From the NCBI GenBank assembly GCA_051294375.1, contig CM119263.1, forward strand, positions 17,942,628-18,006,627: a stretch of DNA of 64,000 nucleotides, given 5' to 3'. Position numbers and translations under genes: made by a program. Positions 1-13,025 of this stretch are shown one piece after another. The DNA comes from Paraspadella gotoi (Eukaryota > Chaetognatha). Below the pieces are notes generated by a model. It had not been told where the DNA came from and did no database searches. It worked only from the letters and a program-made list of their open reading frames with translations. Each line of letters starts with the position of its first letter. Position 1 is the stretch's first letter.

Positions 1-904
1 AAAAAATTATGTCCTTATTGTTAACCATTAAAAAGTTATTATTTCGTCTATAAATCAGACAACAAAATAGACGAAATAATACAATTACTAAAACTCAAAA
101 AACATCCGAGATAATTTTTTATAATTGAAAAAAAAGGTTGCCTATGGATGCTCAAACCCTCATACATCCTGAATTATTAAAAATGAAACTATAGTACATA
201 GGAAAAAGGCTTTTTATAATTATAATATAATAATAGTTTAGAAGAAGGGATAAAATTGTAATCAAATCATATCCGTTTAAAGCATTTATGTTTATGTATA
301 AACTTTGTCATGGTTAAAAAAAATATATTTATCTTTTCATAAATATTAATATTATATTTATTATTATTTATCATTTGACTATATAAGATTGGATTTTATA
401 TTAATTTTTCTTCAAAAATAAGTTCAGACTGAATTTCAGTAAAGCAAAACAAAAAATAGCGATTAATTTCTAAACTGTTTTCCTATAAAAACAGAAAAAA
501 ACTATTAAAAATTACAACCTGCAGCTACTAAAAACTAATAAAATTATTAAGAATTATGAAATTATTAATAAAACATAGAAAATATCATTAATAAGACCTA
601 TGTTATTAAAAAAAAAACTAAACTCATCGTCAGATTTCACAGGTAAAAGATGCTCTTTTTATGAAAAATTCGCAAATATCCGCCAGGTTCGGCTAGTATC
701 TTTTGTTCTTTTTGACCGGCTTGACCGGTCTTTAACATTTAAAAAGATACGAAATGACGTATTCGATCTCGGGATCTCTCATGTTCGATGCATTAAAGTT
801 AAATAATTTTATTACGAAAATTATTTATTTATTCGTCTGATTAAGTGTGCGAACGTTTTTAATGAACTCGATGTCTGTATATTTCCAACTTTTGGGACTA
901 CTAT

Positions 905-1215
905 GAATCAGTGACTAGGGAAAAGAGAGAGGGAGAGAGACATGTAATTAAAAGAGAAAAGAGAGAGAAAAAAATATAAAAATAAAAAGAGAAAATTTGT
1001 TTGTTTTGATAAACATAAACAAAATATTTAATAACTGTCCAGACTCAATTTTAAGCACATCGATGATGAGAACCTGTATTTAAATTTTCAGCTTCATACA
1101 CCCAAATTTAATCATAAAAAAGGCAATCTATAATTTGGAACGCCGCCGACGACGACACTTATGCGCAAAAGCGTTACAATCTCGACGCAAACGCTAAGCG
1201 ATTGCGACGATAAAA
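905..1215. repeat. Dispersed repeat, inverted partner at 33480-33775
   Basis: The sequence from the GA-rich stretch after TCAGTGACTAGGGAAAAGAG through to the GACGACGACACTTATG motif reappears in reverse complement at about 33480-33775. A shorter copy lies near 4925-5010, recognisable by the shared phrases CATCGATG and AACAGTTATTAAAT. It is a mobile-element fragment of unknown class with no open reading frame. Confidence 0.6.
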
Positions 1216-1554
1216 AAGTTAAAGTACTATCTAGGAAAAAAGTATATAACATAATTCATTTATTCAATAAAAAGTATACAAAATATGGGTAAAACATTCT
1301 CAATATTTGGTATGCCCTTCCACTGCCAGCATTTGTCTGGGCATGCTCTCATACAGCAAATTGAGGTATGACAGTAAAATGTTTTTCTACATCTTTAACG
1401 CAATTCTTTTCAGACCCGATGTTGATGATTTTACATGTCCTTCCCTCTTTTCTAAAAGGTATAATAGCACTTTTTTGAACCAAAAAGAGATGCATTGCCA
1501 AATTAAAAAAAATATAAAAAAATAACTATTCGAAAAAAAAAAACATAACTAAAT

Positions 1555-2140
1555 ATCAACAAGTTTGGACAAACAATGTCGGATCTGCCTACGATAATTA
1601 AGCGGTAATCAGCTAATCAGATGATAAATCAATATCAATAAGCTTCGTCACACACTTTCCTACCCACACACAAAATTTCAACTCAATCTATCCATTTAAT
1701 TATGATTAATAATAATTGGTTAAATAAATAATTATTGGTTAAAATAAGTAAAAAGATTTTAGTAAATGTGACTTATGTTTTTTCCATTTAAACTAATTTT
1801 CACTCGCACGATTCCATCGAAACTTTATATCCAGCTTCATCACACACTTTCCTACCCACACACAAAATTTAATTCCAATCTAACCACCTAATCACAAGTT
1901 ATTGGAGCTTTTTGCTAAGGTGGTACGGACGGACAGACAGACATTTTTTTGCATAATTTATCTGTCCGTATTTCAAAATAAATTCGTTGTACCACATTCA
2001 AAAACTTTGCATTTCTCTATAGCATAATTTATCTTAATTCGATGTTCTGACATGATGTAAGTGAATGCCCGACGGACTGACAAAGTGAATTATAGAATCG
2101 GGATTTGCTGAAAGCAGATCCGAGTAAAAATGGAGGAAAA
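1555..2140 (-). repeat. Dispersed element 'GCAGATC...GGACGGAC' copy
   Basis: One end reads AAGTTTGAGCAAACAATG. The interior holds TTCCATCGAAACTTTATAT, CACACTTTCCTACCCACAC and a GGACGGACAGACAGAC run. The other end reads GAATTATAGAATCGGGAT. The same order of blocks, direct or reversed, occurs at about 6360-7560, 28440-29208 continuing at 32240-32430, 44540-45340 and 49590-50110. No coding potential was seen; it is probably a non-autonomous transposon. Confidence 0.6.
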
Positions 2141-2463
2141 CTAAATATATTTTTTTTTGGGCCATTTTTCATTTGAAGTAACAATATTTTTTGGCCTGTA
2201 ACTTCAAAACGATTTGACCTACAAAAAAATGGAAGGAAATTACTGAAAGGAAATTCAATGTAGATCTGGAAACATTCTGATTTTTTAAAAAATTAAACAA
2301 GTTTTCGAATAGATATCTTTTATTAAAAATGTTATATACTTTTTTCTTAGATAGTAAAGAGTACTAATAGATAGCGATTAAACCTAAGTACAAATCTGAC
2401 AGGCACCAATTTCAAAATAATTGCGGCAGATTTGGCTCTTATTTCCCTTATTTACACCCGTAC

Positions 2464-5400
2464 CTGCAAGTTCTGGTGATGCGCAACAGATGAAAAAAGG
2501 GCCGCTGGTGTTTGCGGTGTCCAACTGTGCGGAGGCGGGGCTGCCAGAGGCGCAGTGCGCGGGTTCGTCGCATAAGGATTCGAATTAATCCGACGACGAG
2601 GGATGGCACCGGCAGAGGATGAGGCAAAAGGGAGGGGGTTCAGTTGAGGTGGAGAGCCAATAGGAAGTTGCTGCCGACCGGGTGAAAGTATAATTCAATC
2701 ATGAGTTGCAAATTTTAAATTTGCAGGCTTAAAACATCATCGCAATAACTCACTTTAGCCGGTTGTAAGCCGGGAGGAGATTGGTTAATTGACTGCATTT
2801 TATTTTGTATTGAAGTCGAACTCAAAGCTGGTGAATTCGGAAGGATAGCTGAATTGGGAAAATCGTCTTAAAAATATCTAAAAATCCTAATGTCTTCATT
2901 CACTCTTCAAGCAACATCCTTCCTTACCCGTAACTCCACCAAAAGCGGCACTTGCTGTTGTCGGGGTGTTATTAGGTGTGGTGTTTGGAGGAGAACAACT
3001 GCCAACACCAGTATCTAATGACGCCGCCGAAGATTGACTCAGGGTCCGGAGTCGATGAAAGGAAGTTCTATGGTTGAGTTCAATATTGGGACCGCCGCCC
3101 ACACCTTCAATAATTCCCTGTGTATAAGAATGATTCAGGTGAGTGAGAGACAAAAAAAAACAAACTCCGTAGAATAATTAAAAAAAAATTTTTCTGAGAC
3201 CTGCAATGAGTATCCGGTTACAGGATTCGGTAGAAGACCTTGATTCCTGGATCCAGCCATGCCCAGAAAAGAAGATGACGCGGAAACTTTCTCGGCGTCA
3301 CCGGCCGAGGAAGCCGACTTGTCCGGCAACGTAGTGTTCGATGCCGTCGACTTTTTCCGGCGTCGATGTCGTTTCCTCTCTTTTTCCGCGGGAGGTTTAA
3401 AATCCAAATCTTTGCGAAGGTGTCCTTTGCCGCAAAGGCAGTCGCAGGCTCGAAACGCAAGATCGTAACTGAGAAAACGAGTCATTATAGCATATAAAAT
3501 CTGAGCACCTGTATGAAGAAGTTTAGGAATTATTTTTAAAAATAGTGAATGAAAAAAAATATTAAGTTGCAGTGCTAATTATAAAACAAAATCTTAAAAG
3601 TATAGTGATCTAGCCAGACGTTACTATTAAAAAAATTAATAAAAAACTTAAAAAAAAAAAAAGAATGATGTAATAATTATTGATTAATATAATAGTAATT
3701 GATTGTTATAATAATAATTGATTCAGGTAATAATAATTAATTCATATAATAATAATTGATTGATATAATAATAATTGATTGATATAATAATAAAATTAAT
3801 GTAATAATAATATATTAATATAATAGTAATATATTGATATAATAATGATTGATATACTGATGCGATGATACCCAAATACTGATGCGATGATACCCAAATA
3901 CTGATGCGATGATACCCAAATACTGATGCGATGATACCCAAATACTGATGCGATGTTACCCAAATACTGATGCAATGATACCCAAATACTGATGCGATGA
4001 TAGCCAAATACTAATGCCATGATAACTAAATACTGATGCCATGATAACCAAATACTGATGCCATGATAACCAAATACTGATGCTATGATAACCAAATGAT
4101 ATGATGATAAGCAAATAACCAAATATTTAAGGCGATGATAATCATTTATTGATGCTATAAGTTATCATAAATAAAATATGCATGTAGGAGAGAGAAAAAA
4201 AAATCTTAAAAGCATAAGGATCGTCGCAATTGTATAAAAAAAAATATAGACCCATAACAAATTTAAACATTCAAAAAATCATATTTGATAAAGGAAAACT
4301 ATGTTTTATTTTTAAATCAATTAAAAAAAAAAAAGAGAAAGAGAGAGAAAGAAAGAAAGAAGCCAAATCGTTTTTGGACAAATCAGCAGCGGCAGCAGCA
4401 AAGGCAGCCAGAAAAAAAGAAAAAAAATTAAAAAGCAGCAGCAGAAGCAGCAGGAAAAAACAGAAAAAGAAAAAACTCGTTTTTAAATGAATCAGAAGAA
4501 GCAATTTTAAGAAAAATTTTAATTTATAATAATTTATTTATATATATATAAAATTGTTTTATTAATAAAACAAACAAATAAGTGTAATAATATGAAACGT
4601 GTAAATCTAAAAGATCCTGCTGATTAAAAGATATATCTAAATTTTTAGCTTTTTAGTATTTCACACTTTTATAATTTCCAATTGTAAAAAAGTGTAACAA
4701 CGATGACAACAAAGAAGCAGAAGCGATCTTACATCTCGCCCAAGTGGGGCTTTAGCAGGTCTGGCGAGATAAAAAAATACAACAAAAAAACAAGTTTGAG
4801 CAAACAATGTCGGAATGCTGCCTTACGATAATTAATTAATAAGATTAATTAATTAATTAATAGATTAATTATTAATTATGATAAATTAATTAATTAATTT
4901 TAATAATTAATTATAATTATATTCAGCTTGTCCTCATCGATGTCCTTAAATTGAGTCAGAACAGTTATTAAATGTTTTGTTTACATTTTATCAAAACAAA
5001 CAAATATCCTCTATTATCGATTTTGATTCGGTTTAGCTTTCGGTCACGCTTTTTTGCAATCATGGCTTCTGAAAGTGTGATATCAAAGGGAGTTGAAATT
5101 TCATATATGGCTTCTAAGATACAGGATCTTTAAAATTCTCATGTTTCATATCATATTCGTATTTGTTTATGTTTTATTTACAAAAACAAAAACGTTTTAA
5201 TTATATGTCGTCTCTCCTCTCTTTCTTTTAAATATATGTCGCTCCTCTCTCTCTCTCTTTTCTCCGTCACTGCTTCTTCTGATTTTCTCTCTCAGCTTCT
5301 TTCTCTCTCTCTCTCTCTCTTTTTTTTTTCTTTTTACAAAAAAATTTTGATATAATGTGGGCTCACTAATGTAAAAAGCTGCGCGAACAGGTGTGCGAAC

Positions 5401-8400
5401 GTCGGGTCCTTTGGGTAGAGAAAAGCTCACGTCCTACGTCCACGCGCATGGGTACTGCTGATTCCTTAACGAGTAAAGGGGCTGTAGAGCTTTCTTCTTT
5501 CTCTCTCTTTTAATTATTATATATCGGCTCTTTCTCTCTCTCTTTTTCTCTGCAGCGGGCTGTCTCTCCCTCTCTCTTTTTCTCTCGTGGTGTCTGCCTC
5601 TTTGTCCGATCTCTTGCGTAATGTTTGTTTTTTGAAAAATTCTGATTATTTTTTTCCTTCTAAAAACTTTTTATTACCATTTATTCGCGCTTTTTTCATA
5701 ACAAATCCATATTTTCACCGAATTTTCTGGATTTATTCTCTTTCTTTCTCTCTCCTCTCTCTCTGCTTCTCTTCTCTCTTCGACCTCAATGACTGAGCGA
5801 TGTTGTAGTGACAGAGCAGTCGCAAGCATGAATGACAATAGCGAAGTCAGGAAGACTATCAGTAAGCAGCAGGTGAAGGGGGAGTGACATCTAGCGCGCA
5901 TCAAGTAAGTTGATTACAGTCGAATGGCAATAATCAGACCAGTACCCTAATAAAGGGTACGATTATTACAGCTCAACAAGATTAGATGTTACCTTAACAA
6001 CTAAACTATGAGCAGATCAGATATTTCGTGATCAGTTGATCCGAGGGTGGCCGGCGGCAGGGGTTTCAAAGTTTCGTTGAGTAGGTGGGCTCGTGGCATC
6101 GATCGGGAGCTTGTTAAGATTGTTATTTATTGTTATGCCCTTCTCTGCTCTCTGCTCTCTCTCTCACTCTCGTCGCTCTCGCACTCTCAGCTCTCTCTCT
6201 CTTCTCTCTCACTATCAGCTCTCTCTCTCTCCTCTCTCGAACTCTGTCTTTCTCGTCTGCTCTCTCTCATTTTAATGCAATTGCGACCATGCCTTATGCT
6301 GTTGTTAAGATTTTTGTTGATAACATTGTATCATTTTTTCAACGTTAGCAGGATGCTTTTTTCAACTTGCATTCGTCGAAAACTTTAATATCTAAGACTT
6401 GCTTTCACTCAGGCTTTCCTACTGTGGCTCACAAATTTTCATCCTCAATCTATCATAGGGTTAAAATAAAATATAAAGGATTCAAAGTAAATGTGAGCTG
6501 CATTTTTTTTGCATTTAAACTCATTTCCACTGGTACGTTTCCACTTGAAACTTTATATCAAGCTTCGTGCAGGCACTATTTTGCGGGCTACCGACTTGAG
6601 CGTGGAACATCGGCGGGGTCGGATGAGCTTGGGCGGCACGGTGGCCACACAAAATTTCAACTCATCATCTGACCATAATTATGATTAATAATAGTTAAAT
6701 AAATATTATTGTTAAAATAAGTAAAAAGATTTTAGTAAATGTGACTTATGTTTTTTCCATTTAAACTAATTTTCACTCGCACGATTCCATCGAAACTTTA
6801 TATCCAGCTTCATCACACACTTTCCTACCACAACACAAAATTTAATTCCAATCTACACCCTAATCACAAGTTATTGGAGCTTTTTGGCTAAGGATTAGGG
6901 ATGGTCGGATATGACTAGATATGGTTTATTTTGATTATTTACCTAATGTATTCAATGTTCTGACATAACTATATTTTAGATGCGACACCTGCAAGTGAAT
7001 TAATTAGAATGGAAGAATGCAATGAACATTTCGAGTAAAACGGTTTTTTGTTTTTTTCGGACATTTAAACTCATTTTCCAACTTCAAACATATCCAATCG
7101 GAATACTTGACTTCCTGTTTCAATCAGACACTTTGCGCTACCCACATACAAATTCGGAGGGTCAATCAGCCATTCCACTTATGAGCAAGTTGGTGTTCAA
7201 AATAGTGAAATATTTTTTTTGTTTTTCGGCATTGTTAAACTCATTTCCAACTCGAGCGATTCCATCGAAACTTCATATGGGCAGGGCTGCAATGCACACA
7301 CTTACAGCTAATCTATTCAAACAAAATTTCATTTAAAAATCCATCATCCAATCTACGAGTAAAGTTGGTTGGGTTTTTGGCTAAGGTGGGACGGGAACGA
7401 CGGACGGACACGGACGGACGGACAGACAACGGACATCATTTTTTTACATAATTTATATGCATAATTCGATGTTCTGAACATGATATATAAGTGTGTGGCC
7501 GCCACATATTGAGGGGGTCGGCCGAGCGGACGGGCGAAAAAGTGAGTTATGAAATGCTGGTCGTTATACGATATGGGGTTATGTCCGAGTGGAGTGCGTG
7601 AATCTCTGTGTCTCGCATGCGGCGGTGTTATCGTGGGGTGAGGGATCGGGGAATGGTGCTGATTAGGCAGGATTCCACTAAAGAACGCAAGAAAAAGATC
7701 TCTCTATACTTACCCTTTCTTGGTCCACAGATTTTGCTGTCTCTGCTTGTCGTTCCAAGACCGGGCTCGGCCGCAGCCCTTGAGGAAGTTAAGGATGTGT
7801 TGTTCCCAGGCGTCGAAGCAGACCCGGTGCATGTATCCACTCTGCGTACAGTTGTCGTTGTTGCAGTTCACTGTCGATAGAATTCAAAGTTATATCTTGA
7901 AATAGATTAAAGCGAGCAATAAACTCACCTTTGACACAATCTGCATAATCGGCTGGGAGATGAAGGGGTCGGCCTACGAAGCACGAACCGTGCGGCACGC
8001 AGCAGATTACATGGGACTCCGACTCAGACTCGCTTTCCTGCCAAAATAATTTTTACGAGCTGCAGTGAAAATTATAAAGAAAACAATATTTCTGATTAAT
8101 ATTAATGAATATTTCTACATCGGTACGTAAACATCAATACTCTACTACGTACTATGGTGTCTGAAATGCCATCATGCTTCCTTATTTAACTTTACTGGCT
8201 AAAGATACGGTTCACCCAGAGATTTGATTAGGTTTTTATTACCACTTACAATTTGATTGAGTTTAGACGAGGGATCGAAATGACTCCAATCCTCTTCTGA
8301 GCCGAAGACACAGTCCTCCGCCTCTTCTACAACCGACAAGGGAGTACGACCTGACAAAGAAAGAATAACGATTAATTTAATATACTTAGAAATATTATTT

Positions 8401-9339
8401 TTTTAAATTTCGTATTTTTTGTTTGTTCTAACCAGCAGCTCCCAAGTCATCGAAGCTCCCGCCCGCTTCCGAATACGCCGACGAGTCGTTGCGAGATTCT
8501 AAGGAACAGACAGAGTGCGCCGCCGCCGCGGATGTCGACGCTGTAAGCGTGAGGTTGACGCCGTCTGATAGCCCAGGAAGCGCCGAGAGTCGATCTGCGG
8601 TCTCAGAAACGACTCGATCCTCCTCGTCGCGAGGACCTACGGCTTCTTCGTCAAGTTCTGTCGCGGCCGCAGATTCGGATAATGAAGATGGTAGGTTTAA
8701 CCCACGCGACGCTTCTTCGGGACAGAGAGAGGCCTAGAGCAGTTACCAGAAAGATGTAACGAGATCGGTACGACCATCAAGAAGAGCGATGCTCTGTTGT
8801 ATCTCAGTCAAGAGATATGTCGACTTTTATTTCGTCTTTTTCTCGTGATCATTAGGAATTCTGAGATTAAACAAGATTCCTTCAAAATACGCAATAAACG
8901 TACCTTTATTTGTACGTGGATTCTTATGTGTACTTACCTATATTTTCCTGATTAAACGGTTGACAATGAGTATTGTATCTGTGTACTTTTGATTATCTAT
9001 ACGGACCGATCCGGGGGGTCGACGAGGGGGATCTCTAAATCTAAAGCGTGTTACCGAGTATCTGTGACAGGTCAGGAATTTACCTTGACGTCGTCGACGA
9101 AGCTTTCTACGTCTGCGACGTCTGTTTCCGACTTTGATGACTTTCTGCCGGCCGACGGTTTTTTCGATGCCGCCGACGACGACGCGACGTTGCCCTTTCC
9201 CGACGCCCCTACCTGAAAACCGGATATTGTTAAACTTCTGTGGGGGGGGGGGCAACGTCATATACGGCGTTTCGATCATACAAACCTGACTCGCGGTACC
9301 ATCTTCCTTACTCTTGTTACGGCGGCGATGATGCGGCAT
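2464..9339 (-). CDS. HECA: Headcase protein homologue (HECA), 3' end missing
   Basis: Ten minus-strand exons join in phase: 9286-9339, 9084-9212, 8433-8733, 8250-8350, 7929-8037, 7714-7870, 3201-3468, 2928-3117, 2754-2848 and 2464-2670, giving 537 codons before the window edge. The start is the ATG at 9339, opening MPHHRRRNKSKEDG. Exons 5-7 carry the diagnostic Cys/His-rich Headcase domain (about residues 196-310): CCVPHGSCFVGRPLHLPADY, then CNNDNCTQSGYMHRVCFDAW, then RACDCLCGKGHLRKDLD. The upstream part is Ser/Ala/acidic and the downstream part is Pro/Ser/Thr-rich and likely disordered. In Drosophila and mammals Headcase is a cytoplasmic growth and cell-cycle regulator that partners with Unkempt; that role is family knowledge. 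Intron 6 (3469-7713) is 4.2 kb of repeats. The remaining C-terminal exons must lie left of position 1. Confidence 0.93.
3591..4245 (+). mobile_element. Array-bearing element, copy A
   Basis: It opens with ATCTTAAAAGTATAGTGATC followed by TAGCCAGACGTTACTA. AT-rich repeats (AATAATAATTGATTGATAT) run to about 3850, followed by a 22-bp array and a second ATCTTAAAAG phrase near 4203 that leads into GGATCGTCGCAATTG. The opening terminus recurs at 24030 and 60355 and, inverted, at about 27865-27900. No transposase is present; class unknown. It sits in Headcase intron 6. Confidence 0.6.
3854..4105. repeat. 22-bp minisatellite, about 11 units
   Basis: Units consist of TACTGATGCGATGATA followed by CCCAAA or a variant with AACCAAA. 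In reverse complement the invariant part is TATCATCGCATCA, the same core as the much larger array at 26722-27525, so both belong to one satellite family carried by the same element type. Confidence 0.85.
5190..6290. repeat. CT-rich low-complexity block with a dispersed repeat
   Basis: Several CT/TCTC runs surround a 150-bp segment (about 5587-5740) beginning GATCTCTTGCGTAATG and continuing TTTTTTTCCTTCTA. That segment recurs at about 21806-21955 and 22831-22980, each time after a CT-rich run. No coding exon was seen; it lies in Headcase intron 6. Confidence 0.6.
6360..7560 (-). repeat. Degenerate copies of the GGACGGAC element
   Basis: At least two partial units occur in the same orientation as at 1555-2140. 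Shared phrases are TTCCATCGAAACTT, CACACTTTCCTACC and the GACGGACGGACAGAC run near 7400-7435. The block occupies the rest of Headcase intron 6 before the exon at 7714. Confidence 0.55.
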
Positions 9340-9758
9340 AACACAAACGACACTATTATTGAAGGAGTTCCTGCTTTCCCAAATGTTTATATTTTAATTT
9401 AAGGCGGCGGTGACGACGACGACATTATTTCCATCGTCGTCGTTTCCGTCGCCATCGACGAAATTTTGTCGAGGCGTTTATATTGGAAGAAAAACACGCG
9501 GTCCCTCGTAGTCAAATTTGCAATCTGGATAGGCAAGTAAATAAAATTTACCACAACGGAAAATAATGTACAAATGAAAGATAGCGATATTATGAAAAAA
9601 ACATTTCTTCGGTTATATTACGGTTGGGCCATCTCGATTAAAAATATTAAAGGCATGAGATACTAATAAGACTTTTATTTTGGCAAAGATGGAGGTCTTG
9701 TTTTTGTGTATTGGGAAAGAAATCCCGTGACTGCATAATGAGATGGTCATGATTTTCC

Positions 9759-10086
9759 ATTGGGCGAAATTTTAATGTCATGATTATGTTCAATGCTGAT
9801 TCGCCACAATATTTAATGTGATATGAAAGGCGGGCGAGGCGACAATGAAATTTGATTGGCTAAAAAGTTGAGAATCTTCGCTCTGATGCTTGTTGAATAA
9901 AAGCAGCGTTATCATTGAGCCATCCTACATAATGATTGGATGAAAAAATTCGAGTCCTCAAATTTGTTCCATTGGCTCCTTCGTGCAAAGATTCTCAGCG
10001 TAGAATAGTGATTGGGCGAAGCATTTAAGAGTTAACGTCGAAGATTAACTATTGGTAGATTTCGGAAAAAAACAAACTCGGATTGG
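9759..10086 (-). promoter_or_regulatory. CCAAT-box cluster upstream of Headcase
   Basis: Seven ATTGG pentamers, which read CCAAT in the Headcase sense direction, start at 9759, 9855, 9935, 9971, 10011, 10051 and 10082. All share one orientation and the inner ones are spaced 31-40 bp. One strand of random sequence this long would give about 0.3. CCAAT boxes are bound by NF-Y in animals. They lie 420-750 bp upstream of the Headcase ATG, so a promoter role is plausible but inferred. No TATA box was identified. Confidence 0.5.
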
Positions 10087-10542
10087 TTGACCTACTTATA
10101 CAGGAATGTGTTTATCGGCAGTAGCACTTCCAGGGGAAATTAACATCTTCCGAGGTCGACGTGTTGCTCTTTCAGAATTTTGGAGAAAAATATATATATA
10201 ATTTGATAAACCGTACTGATATTATATGTACTATTCGTAAACTACTTTAGATAACGCTCGGTTAAGACCAGGAAATATATAATGGAAGAAAGTGCCTTTA
10301 AAGCTCTTTTGAAACAACTGCGCAAAAAAGCATGAGTGGGCGAATCTGGGCCGTTTGTTTCAGAAACTGGGTCAAAGTTTTGGGCTCTGGCCTGGATCAA
10401 AGATTGAAAACGAAGAGGAACACTAACTGCTTCGCGAGGAATAGTCAATAGATAATACAATTGAAACATTCTTTGAAATATTGGGCTACTTCATTGATAG
10501 GGAAACCAGGTACTATGGGAGTGAATGAACGAGACTGAGTCT

Positions 10543-11085
10543 TGATTGAAAGCTTGCAGGGACCTGCTATGTCATTATATTGTAAGAGTGATGGAAGCCT
10601 TAAACGCACCAAGCCTATCCAAGGTCAGGGGCAAGATAGCTTATTTATTAAATGAATGGATAATTTTTGTACTGGTTGTACCAATTTCATAAGCTTATAA
10701 TATAATTTAAATAAGTTAAATATAAGTAATATTTGTTTCTTTTTATTTGGTTTAGTTTTTGAATTTTTTTTACGTTGATATACTTTTTATTAAAGATATT
10801 CAATATCTCAGGAATTTTTATTATTTTATTATGAAAATTGCACAATTATTTGTTTTATTATATTAAGTATTAGATTTTATAATATTCATTAAAATTATAT
10901 ATTATAAATTCTATATTTTTTAAAAAATTTTAATCTGAAAATATTATGAAATTGGTACAACCAATATAAAAATTATCCTTTCATTTAATAAATATGCTAT
11001 CTTACCCCTGACTTTGGACAGGCTTTGATGGTTTAAGGCCTCCATTACTCTTACAAGATATAGCAATATAATAATTTTAATTAAC
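10543..11085. repeat. Inverted repeat with AGATAGCTTATTTATT arms
   Basis: The left arm (10551-10695) runs from TGTAAGAGTGATGGAAGCC through CAAGATAGCTTATTTATT to GGTTGTACCAATTTCATAA. The right arm (about 10940-11085) is its diverged reverse complement, around an AT-rich spacer. Single arms recur at 37955-38085, 47345-47435 and 47600-47715. This suggests a foldback element family without coding capacity. Confidence 0.75.
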
Positions 11086-11889
11086 TCATGATTCGAAACA
11101 TTTTTGAAAAAAAATATTTTAATATAATAATGGATTCATTTAATGCTGTTCCCATTAAAATTTAAATTTGGTTGGCTACCGCTACTAAAAGGCTGAACAT
11201 AAAGAGGTAGAATAGGTAATTTTTGGGGGGGATTAAGGTTATATTTAATTTTTTTATTTTTTCCATTTTCTTAAGGATAAGACTATTAAGTAGAATTGTA
11301 AGCTCTGATAGGGATACATACTGGAAAAAAAATTTATAGGGGTACCTTTATATTTTCAGTGTAATTTTTAATTATTATTTTAAATGTTTTATTATATATA
11401 TTTTTTTCTCTGTTTAAAACTTTAAATTAATGTATATTTTAAAATAAGAAGGTCATCAGTTAGGAACCTATTCATGGATTAAGGCTTTTTAATCCCAATA
11501 TCCAGGTACAGGCGAGCCATCACCAAATGGTGATCCTTCCATAATTATATCTATTTTATGTTATTTTTTTAATTAGTAATGTTAAACCGATGACAACTGA
11601 ATAATTCATCAAGACACTAACATTACCATACTTTTAATATTTAATTTATATAATTTTTTATATTATTATTTTTTTATTTATATTTTTTTTTTAAATATAT
11701 ATTGGTTGTACCAATTTCATGTGATATGATATATATGATAGTCAATATCTCTTTTAACAGGGAGGCAAATAATCTTTACAGATTGTCTTGCTAATACTAA
11801 TTGAGCACCCTTTCATAGACTAGGAATGACAAACTTTGATACTTCATATTTCGTGGATATCCTGATTATTATTATTAGTAAGAAAGAAA

Positions 11890-12480
11890 ATAAAATCGCC
11901 GGCCGAATTCTTTAAAAATTCCATTGCCCGTTAAGAATTTATTCTGAATTCTTTTTTGGGCATTTATCTTTTTTTCTCTTCATTTTCCCATAAGCCTCCC
12001 GAACGTATTCAAATCCAGGGCCGCCACAAATTGTAAAAATTCTACTAATTGCTTAAAATTTAATTTGGAGGTTAACTTAAGGTAGACTGAAAAATGTTTT
12101 CAAACATGGATTGGCGGTGCGCTAATTTTATTTCAGAACGAAAGAGCAAAGAGTTTCTCTTTATTATCAATAGAAATCTAATCAGTGTTTGCATAAACGC
12201 CCCTTCATTGAATTCAGAACATAAGAACAGTTCTTCTGAAAGAAGCAGTCGTTTAACCCACACCGAGTACCTCAGGCCAGAGCCAACCAACAAAAAAAAA
12301 ACTTTTTGTATTTCTCAATGATATCAATTTTCCAACGCTTTGGAGTGCAAACATTTCTTTCAACGGCTATCCGTAGCGGCGATCCCGGAGTTGAATTCGC
12401 TCTGGAGGCTTATGGGAAAACGAAAAAAAAGAAGAGGAAAAAATAAAGTTCGTTTTTTTACGGAAAAGAAAATTTAAGAC
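11890..12480. repeat. Inverted repeat with CCCATAAGCCTCC arms
   Basis: The left arm near 11930-12030 contains TTTTCCCATAAGCCTCC. The right arm near 12360-12470 contains GGAGGCTTATGGGAAAA, with similar T-rich or A-rich flanks. A third related arm with TTTTCCCATAGGCCTCC lies near 13235. Class unknown. Confidence 0.6.
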
Positions 12481-12904
12481 CGTAACAACAATGATATTAA
12501 AAACGTTTTTAAGCTCCACGAGCTAAGGATTTTTTTTTAATTCTTTAAAAAATTTAATTATAATATTTTTTTTCATTGCTTTTGATAGATATTTATAAAA
12601 TAAGTTTTTATTTGTGATAACCACGATCATTTAATAATTCGGATGTTTTGGTTCTTGTTTTTTGAACTTTTATCAACCAGTTTTAATAGTTTTAATAAAT
12701 ATTCGGATACTAATTTTGAGAGATAAAGAGAGAAGCAATTTTAACCTTGATATCTCTCACTCTAAATTATTAAAAGACCATTGTAATCATAAATAAAAAT
12801 TCTGTTATTTTATAAATATTATTATTATATTTTTTATAAATTTATTAATATTTAAATATTTATTTTTTTAAATGTTAAATTATTGTATACTTAAGCCAAA
12901 GTTT

Positions 12905-13025
12905 AATTTTAAATTTAACTTTAATTTACCCTTAACTTACCCCTAATCCAAACTTACCCCTAACCTAAATTTACCCTTACCCTTAACTTACCCTTACCCC
13001 TAACCCTAACTTACCCCTAACTTAT
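12905..13025. repeat. Degenerate telomere-like CCCTAA block
   Basis: An irregular run of CCCTTAACTTACCCCTAA-type units, with some exact CCCTAA hexamers. It is not a clean telomere array. Similar blocks occur at 43555-43610, 47150-47225 and 57884-57945. Confidence 0.6.

Larger units (their letters stand above)
1..2463. other. Left-edge non-coding stretch, repeats only
   Basis: No credible exon was found here. The open frames are short, AT-rich and unlike the codon use of the real exons. The stretch carries a dispersed repeat near 905-1215 and a copy of the element that contains runs of GGACGGACAGAC. It is probably intron of the Headcase gene, because the last visible Headcase exon ends in a donor site at 2463 and the rest of that protein is not found in the window. 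Confidence 0.6.

Noticed and set aside
3723-4122. Two overlapping open frames rich in HQYLGIIASVFGYH-type repeats
   Set aside because: They are translations of the 22-bp minisatellite; a 22-bp unit stays open in several frames by chance and shows no gene context.
8489-8737. Ser-rich open frame on the plus strand
   Set aside because: It is the antisense of Headcase exon 3 (8433-8733), which has correct splice sites and phases on the minus strand.
10282-10335. Small plus-strand frame starting MEESAFKALLKQ as a divergent gene next to the CCAAT cluster
   Set aside because: Only 17 codons, with no downstream exon or homology to support it.
12905-13025. True chromosome end or fusion point
   Set aside because: The repeat is short and irregular and lies between two ordinary genes; similar blocks elsewhere are element-associated.
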